Below, one piece after another: positions 6,339-8,333 of a stretch of DNA of 8,333 nucleotides. Origin of the DNA: Planctomycetales bacterium (GTDB lineage: Bacteria > Planctomycetota > Planctomycetia > Pirellulales > Thermoguttaceae). The stretch covers positions 1 to 8,333 of the forward strand of contig SKJM01000129.1 of assembly GCA_007122045.1 (NCBI GenBank), written 5' to 3'. Positions within the stretch are counted from its first letter, which is position 1; each line of letters starts with the position of its first letter. Position numbers and translations under genes: made by a program. Below the pieces are notes generated by a model, which saw only the letters and a program-made list of their open reading frames with translations, was not told where the DNA came from and searched no databases.

Positions 6339-6377
6339 TGGGAGAATCGGCGGGACGCATATTTTTGACAGATGGGG

Positions 6378-6407
6378 TTGTTGTAAGCACCCGGCTTCGT
6401 GTATACT
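6378..6407 (+). promoter_or_regulatory. Probable promoter of the sigma-factor gene
   Basis: TATACT at 6402-6407 (5 of 6 to the -10 consensus, directly preceded by TG) lies 18 bp after TTGTTG at 6378-6383. A start near 6414 would give a leader of about 125 nt. The perfect TTGACA at 6365-6370 is too far (31 bp) to pair with this -10. Confidence 0.45.
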
Positions 6408-6428
6408 CAAAGCAGAACAGTGTACTCG

Positions 6429-6446
6429 GCGCGCCGCGCGGCGCGC
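6429..6446 (+). other. Perfect GC hairpin in the sigma-factor 5' leader
   Basis: GCGCGCC at 6429-6435 and GGCGCGC at 6440-6446 form a 7-bp all-GC stem with a GCGC loop, about 15 nt into the predicted transcript. It may stabilise or pause the leader RNA. No riboswitch pattern is evident in the remaining 90 nt. Confidence 0.4.
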
Positions 6447-6536
6447 TTCCCGAACCAACACAACAACCGGCTACGAAGAAGCGAGCGACGCACGGCTACC
6501 GCCCGTCTCGACGCTGGCTGAAAGGAGTGGATTCGC

Positions 6537-8213
6537 ATGCACACTGAATATCTCAACCCGGCTATCCGGCAGTTGCGAGATCAGCAGGTCCGCTTCGCAC
6601 CCCGCGAACGAAAGCTCGAACAAGTCAATCACGCGGAAAAGCTGATTGCCGAACTCGAGCCCGCGCGGACCTACACGTACCAGTACCTTTGCTTTCGGGT
6701 GACCAAGTACCGTCCCGACGCCTACCCCGACCTGAAGCTTTCCGGCGAGGAGGCCAGCCACGATTTGCGCCTGTTCGTCGAAGACGTTTCCGACGCGGCC
6801 GATCTGCCGGCCGCCGCGGCCGGCGAACGGGTGCTCACGGTCGAAGCGTTAGCCCACGAACTGAACGTTTCCACCAAGACCATCTTCCGGTGGCGGCGGC
6901 AGGGACTGGTCAGCCGGCGGTTTGTGATGGATGGCCGCAAACGCGTCGGATTCCTGCAAAGCTCCATCGACCGGTTCGTATCCGGCAACAAGGAGCGCGT
7001 GCGCCGCGGCACCCGCTTCAGCCAGCTTTCCGAGCGGGAGCGGCGGTGGATCATCGCCCGGGCCCGGCGACTGGCCGAAAAAGGCGGGTGCCCCGCCGAA
7101 GTCACCAAGCGCCTGGCTCGGCGAACCGGCCGCAGTGCGGAGACGATCCGTTACACCCTTCGGCAGTTCGATCAGGAGCATCCGCAGATGGCCATCTTTC
7201 CCGAGGCCCGCGGCGTCCTTTCTCCGGAGACCAAGCGGAAGATCTACCAGGAGCACCAACGGGGCGAGTCGGTCGAAGGACTGGCCAAGCGCTACTGCCG
7301 CACCAGGACGAGCATCTACCGAATCATCGCCGAAACGCGCGCCCGGAGGATCCTGGACCTCCCCCTCGATTTCATTCCCAATGAGGAGTTCGCCAGGATT
7401 CGGCGGTCGCCTTCGCGGGAGCGGAAGGTGCTCGGCCCGGTGCCCGAAGCCGAAAAGCCGGCCCGGCGCCCCCGGCTGCCCAGCGGGCTGCCGCCCTACC
7501 TGGCCAGCCTGTACGAAGTGCCGCTGCTGACGCGCGAGCAGGAGGTGCACCTGTTCCGGAAGATGAACTACCTGAAATACCGCGCCAGCCGGCTGCGCGA
7601 GAAGCTCGACCCGGCCCGGCCCCGGAGCGGGCTGATGGAGCAGGTCGAAAAACTGCACGAACAGATCGTGGCCACCAAGAACGAAATCGTCCGCGCCAAC
7701 CTCCGGCTGGTCGTGTCCATCGCCAAGCGGCACGTCGGCCATGCCGAGAGCTTCTTCGAACTGGTCAGCGACGGCAACATGTCGTTGATGCGGGCGGTGG
7801 AGAAGTTCGACTACGCGCGGGGCAACAAGTTCAGCACCTACGCCACGTGGGCGATCATGAAGAACTTCGCCCGTACTATCCCCGACGAGCACCGCCGCCG
7901 CGACCGGTTCCGCACCAGCACCAGCGAGATGTTCGCCACCACCGAGGACGGGCGCAGCGACCACATCGAGCTGGAAACGGCCCAGATGCAGCGGGAGGCC
8001 GACATCCAGCGGATCCTCTGCCGGCTCGACGAGCGCGAGCAGGAGATTATCGTCCGCCGCTTCGGCCTGCGCCGCGGCCAGGAACCGCTCACGCTCAAGC
8101 AGGTGGGCGTGGAACTGGGCGTTACGAAGGAGCGCATCCGCCAGATCGAAACCCGCGCGCTCAGCAAGCTCAAGCAGGCCGCCGCCGACGAGAAAATCGA
8201 GTTGCCCGTGTAG
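6537..8213 (+). CDS. Sigma-70 family RNA polymerase sigma factor with three predicted N-terminal HTH units
   Basis: ATG at 6537 has AAAGGAG at 6521-6527, nine bases upstream; the product is 558 residues. The sigma core is at the C-terminal half: a region 1.2-like LPPYLASLYEVPLLTREQEV (318-337), region 2 at about 378-450 (EIVRANLRLVVSIAKRHV, then MRAVEKFDYARGNKFSTYAT), and region 4 at about 494-548 with an HTH close to RpoD (TLKQVGVELGVTKERIRQIE). Region 3 is almost absent: only about 45 residues join regions 2 and 4. Region 2.3 reads TYATWAIMKNFARTI, not the usual TYATWWIRQAI. Before the core are a MerR/excisionase-like HTH (99-149), a second HTH-like unit (162-212) and a third resembling a resolvase HTH (227-270). 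It should direct RNA polymerase to promoters with a near-standard -35; the HTHs may bind DNA upstream or regulators. Fused sigmas of this sort are, as far as I know, typical of planctomycetes. It is transcribed alone. Confidence 0.93.
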   Translation: MHTEYLNPAIRQLRDQQVRFAPRERKLEQVNHAEKLIAELEPARTYTYQYLCFRVTKYRPDAYPDLKLSGEEASHDLRLFVEDVSDAADLPAAAAGERVLTVEALAHELNVSTKTIFRWRRQGLVSRRFVMDGRKRVGFLQSSIDRFVSGNKERVRRGTRFSQLSERERRWIIARARRLAEKGGCPAEVTKRLARRTGRSAETIRYTLRQFDQEHPQMAIFPEARGVLSPETKRKIYQEHQRGESVEGLAKRYCRTRTSIYRIIAETRARRILDLPLDFIPNEEFARIRRSPSRERKVLGPVPEAEKPARRPRLPSGLPPYLASLYEVPLLTREQEVHLFRKMNYLKYRASRLREKLDPARPRSGLMEQVEKLHEQIVATKNEIVRANLRLVVSIAKRHVGHAESFFELVSDGNMSLMRAVEKFDYARGNKFSTYATWAIMKNFARTIPDEHRRRDRFRTSTSEMFATTEDGRSDHIELETAQMQREADIQRILCRLDEREQEIIVRRFGLRRGQEPLTLKQVGVELGVTKERIRQIETRALSKLKQAAADEKIELPV

Positions 8214-8221
8214 CGGCTGCC

Positions 8222-8241
8222 GGAGTTCACGCTGAAGCTCG
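8222..8241 (+). repeat. Degenerate third copy of the REP-like motif
   Basis: GGAGTTCACGCT at 8222-8233 is identical to the first 12 bases of the REP-like arms at 5880-5951. The second half of its small palindrome is altered (AGCTCG where the intact copies have AGCGTG). It lies 9 bases after the sigma-factor stop. Confidence 0.55.
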
Positions 8242-8286
8242 CACTGCAACATCCGCAGTGCGGTGACCTGACGGGGAACCGGTCAC
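8239..8286 (+). terminator. Two adjacent hairpins after the sigma-factor gene
   Basis: GCACTGC 8241-8247 pairs with GCAGTGC 8255-8261 (flanking bases 8239-8240 with 8262-8263 extend the stem). GTGACC 8263-8268 pairs with GGTCAC 8281-8286 around a 12-nt loop; the two stems share the base at 8263 and may compete there. No U-run follows, so they may end or protect the sigma mRNA in a factor-dependent way. Confidence 0.35.
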
Positions 8287-8320
8287 AAAGGGTCCCAATT
8301 TCCACGGCGGAGCAGCGATA

Positions 8321-8330
8321 AGGGGAGGAG
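8321..8330 (+). promoter_or_regulatory. Possible ribosome binding site of the next gene (off window)
   Basis: AGGGGAGGAG is strongly purine-rich with a GGAGG core, three bases before the right edge. No start codon remains inside the window, so a gene beginning just beyond the edge is only suspected. Confidence 0.3.
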
Positions 8331-8333
8331 GCC

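Larger units (their letters stand above)
5985..6377. other. Non-coding stretch before the sigma-factor promoter
   Basis: No convincing protein gene was seen between the repeat element and the sigma-factor promoter. The open frames in both directions have no credible start signals and read as low-complexity GC-rich sequence. The stretch holds an operator-like palindrome (6108-6126), an orphan perfect Shine-Dalgarno-like AAAGGAGGTG (6205-6214) with no start codon at a useful distance, and a GC hairpin (6315-6338). It may contain distal control sites or an unrecognised small RNA. Confidence 0.4.

Noticed and set aside
6365..6407. Perfect TTGACA (6365-6370) as the -35 of the sigma-factor promoter
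   Set aside because: The spacer to TATACT is 31 bp, far beyond the 15-21 bp range, and no -10 lies 16-18 bp after it.
6849..8252. Long minus-strand frame opposite the sigma factor
   Set aside because: It is antisense to well-conserved sigma regions 2 and 4, and its product is a low-complexity Leu/Gly/Ala/Pro sequence.

Overview
The window is GC-rich bacterial chromosome. It most likely comes from a planctomycete (Planctomycetota, perhaps Pirellulales-like). This is inference: the fusion of several helix-turn-helix units to a sigma-70 core (6537-8213), the style of the secreted proteins of unknown function, the long spacers and the short palindromic repeats all fit that phylum. There are no tRNA or rRNA genes, no CRISPR array and no transposase. 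Nothing suggests a defence island.

Layout from left to right. An O-antigen ligase/polymerase-family membrane protein reads leftward from 1662 and runs off the left edge (554 codons seen). It is divergent from a 237-residue zinc-ribbon, tail-anchored protein with a DUF2007-like N-terminus (1813-2526). That gene converges on a leftward gene for an exported outer-membrane beta-barrel protein with a FadL/PorV-like N-terminus (2617-3789), with a 16-bp hairpin at the junction. A 585-bp interval without a protein gene follows. It carries a perfect TATAAT, about 315 nt of strongly foldable sequence and a textbook intrinsic terminator on the + strand, so a stand-alone structured RNA gene is proposed here (about 4031-4346). 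Next comes a leftward gene for a secreted protein of unknown function (4375-5730).

An 806-bp interval without a protein gene (5731-6536) holds a nested inverted repeat made of two REP-like palindromes (5866-5984), an operator-like palindrome, a GC hairpin and a plausible promoter. The promoter serves a 558-residue sigma-70 family factor (6537-8213) that has three predicted helix-turn-helix units in front of its sigma core. A degenerate third copy of the REP-like motif and two hairpins follow the sigma gene, and the window ends in a purine-rich stretch that may be the ribosome binding site of the next gene.

The protein genes do not form one operon or pathway. Three of the five encode envelope or exported proteins (ligase, barrel, secreted protein), one encodes a small membrane-anchored putative signalling protein, and one encodes a transcription factor. 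The most notable item is the candidate RNA: its 3' module (4156-4306) folds as a long closing helix, an open middle and an irregular apical stem, the general shape of 6S RNA, but identity with 6S is not shown.
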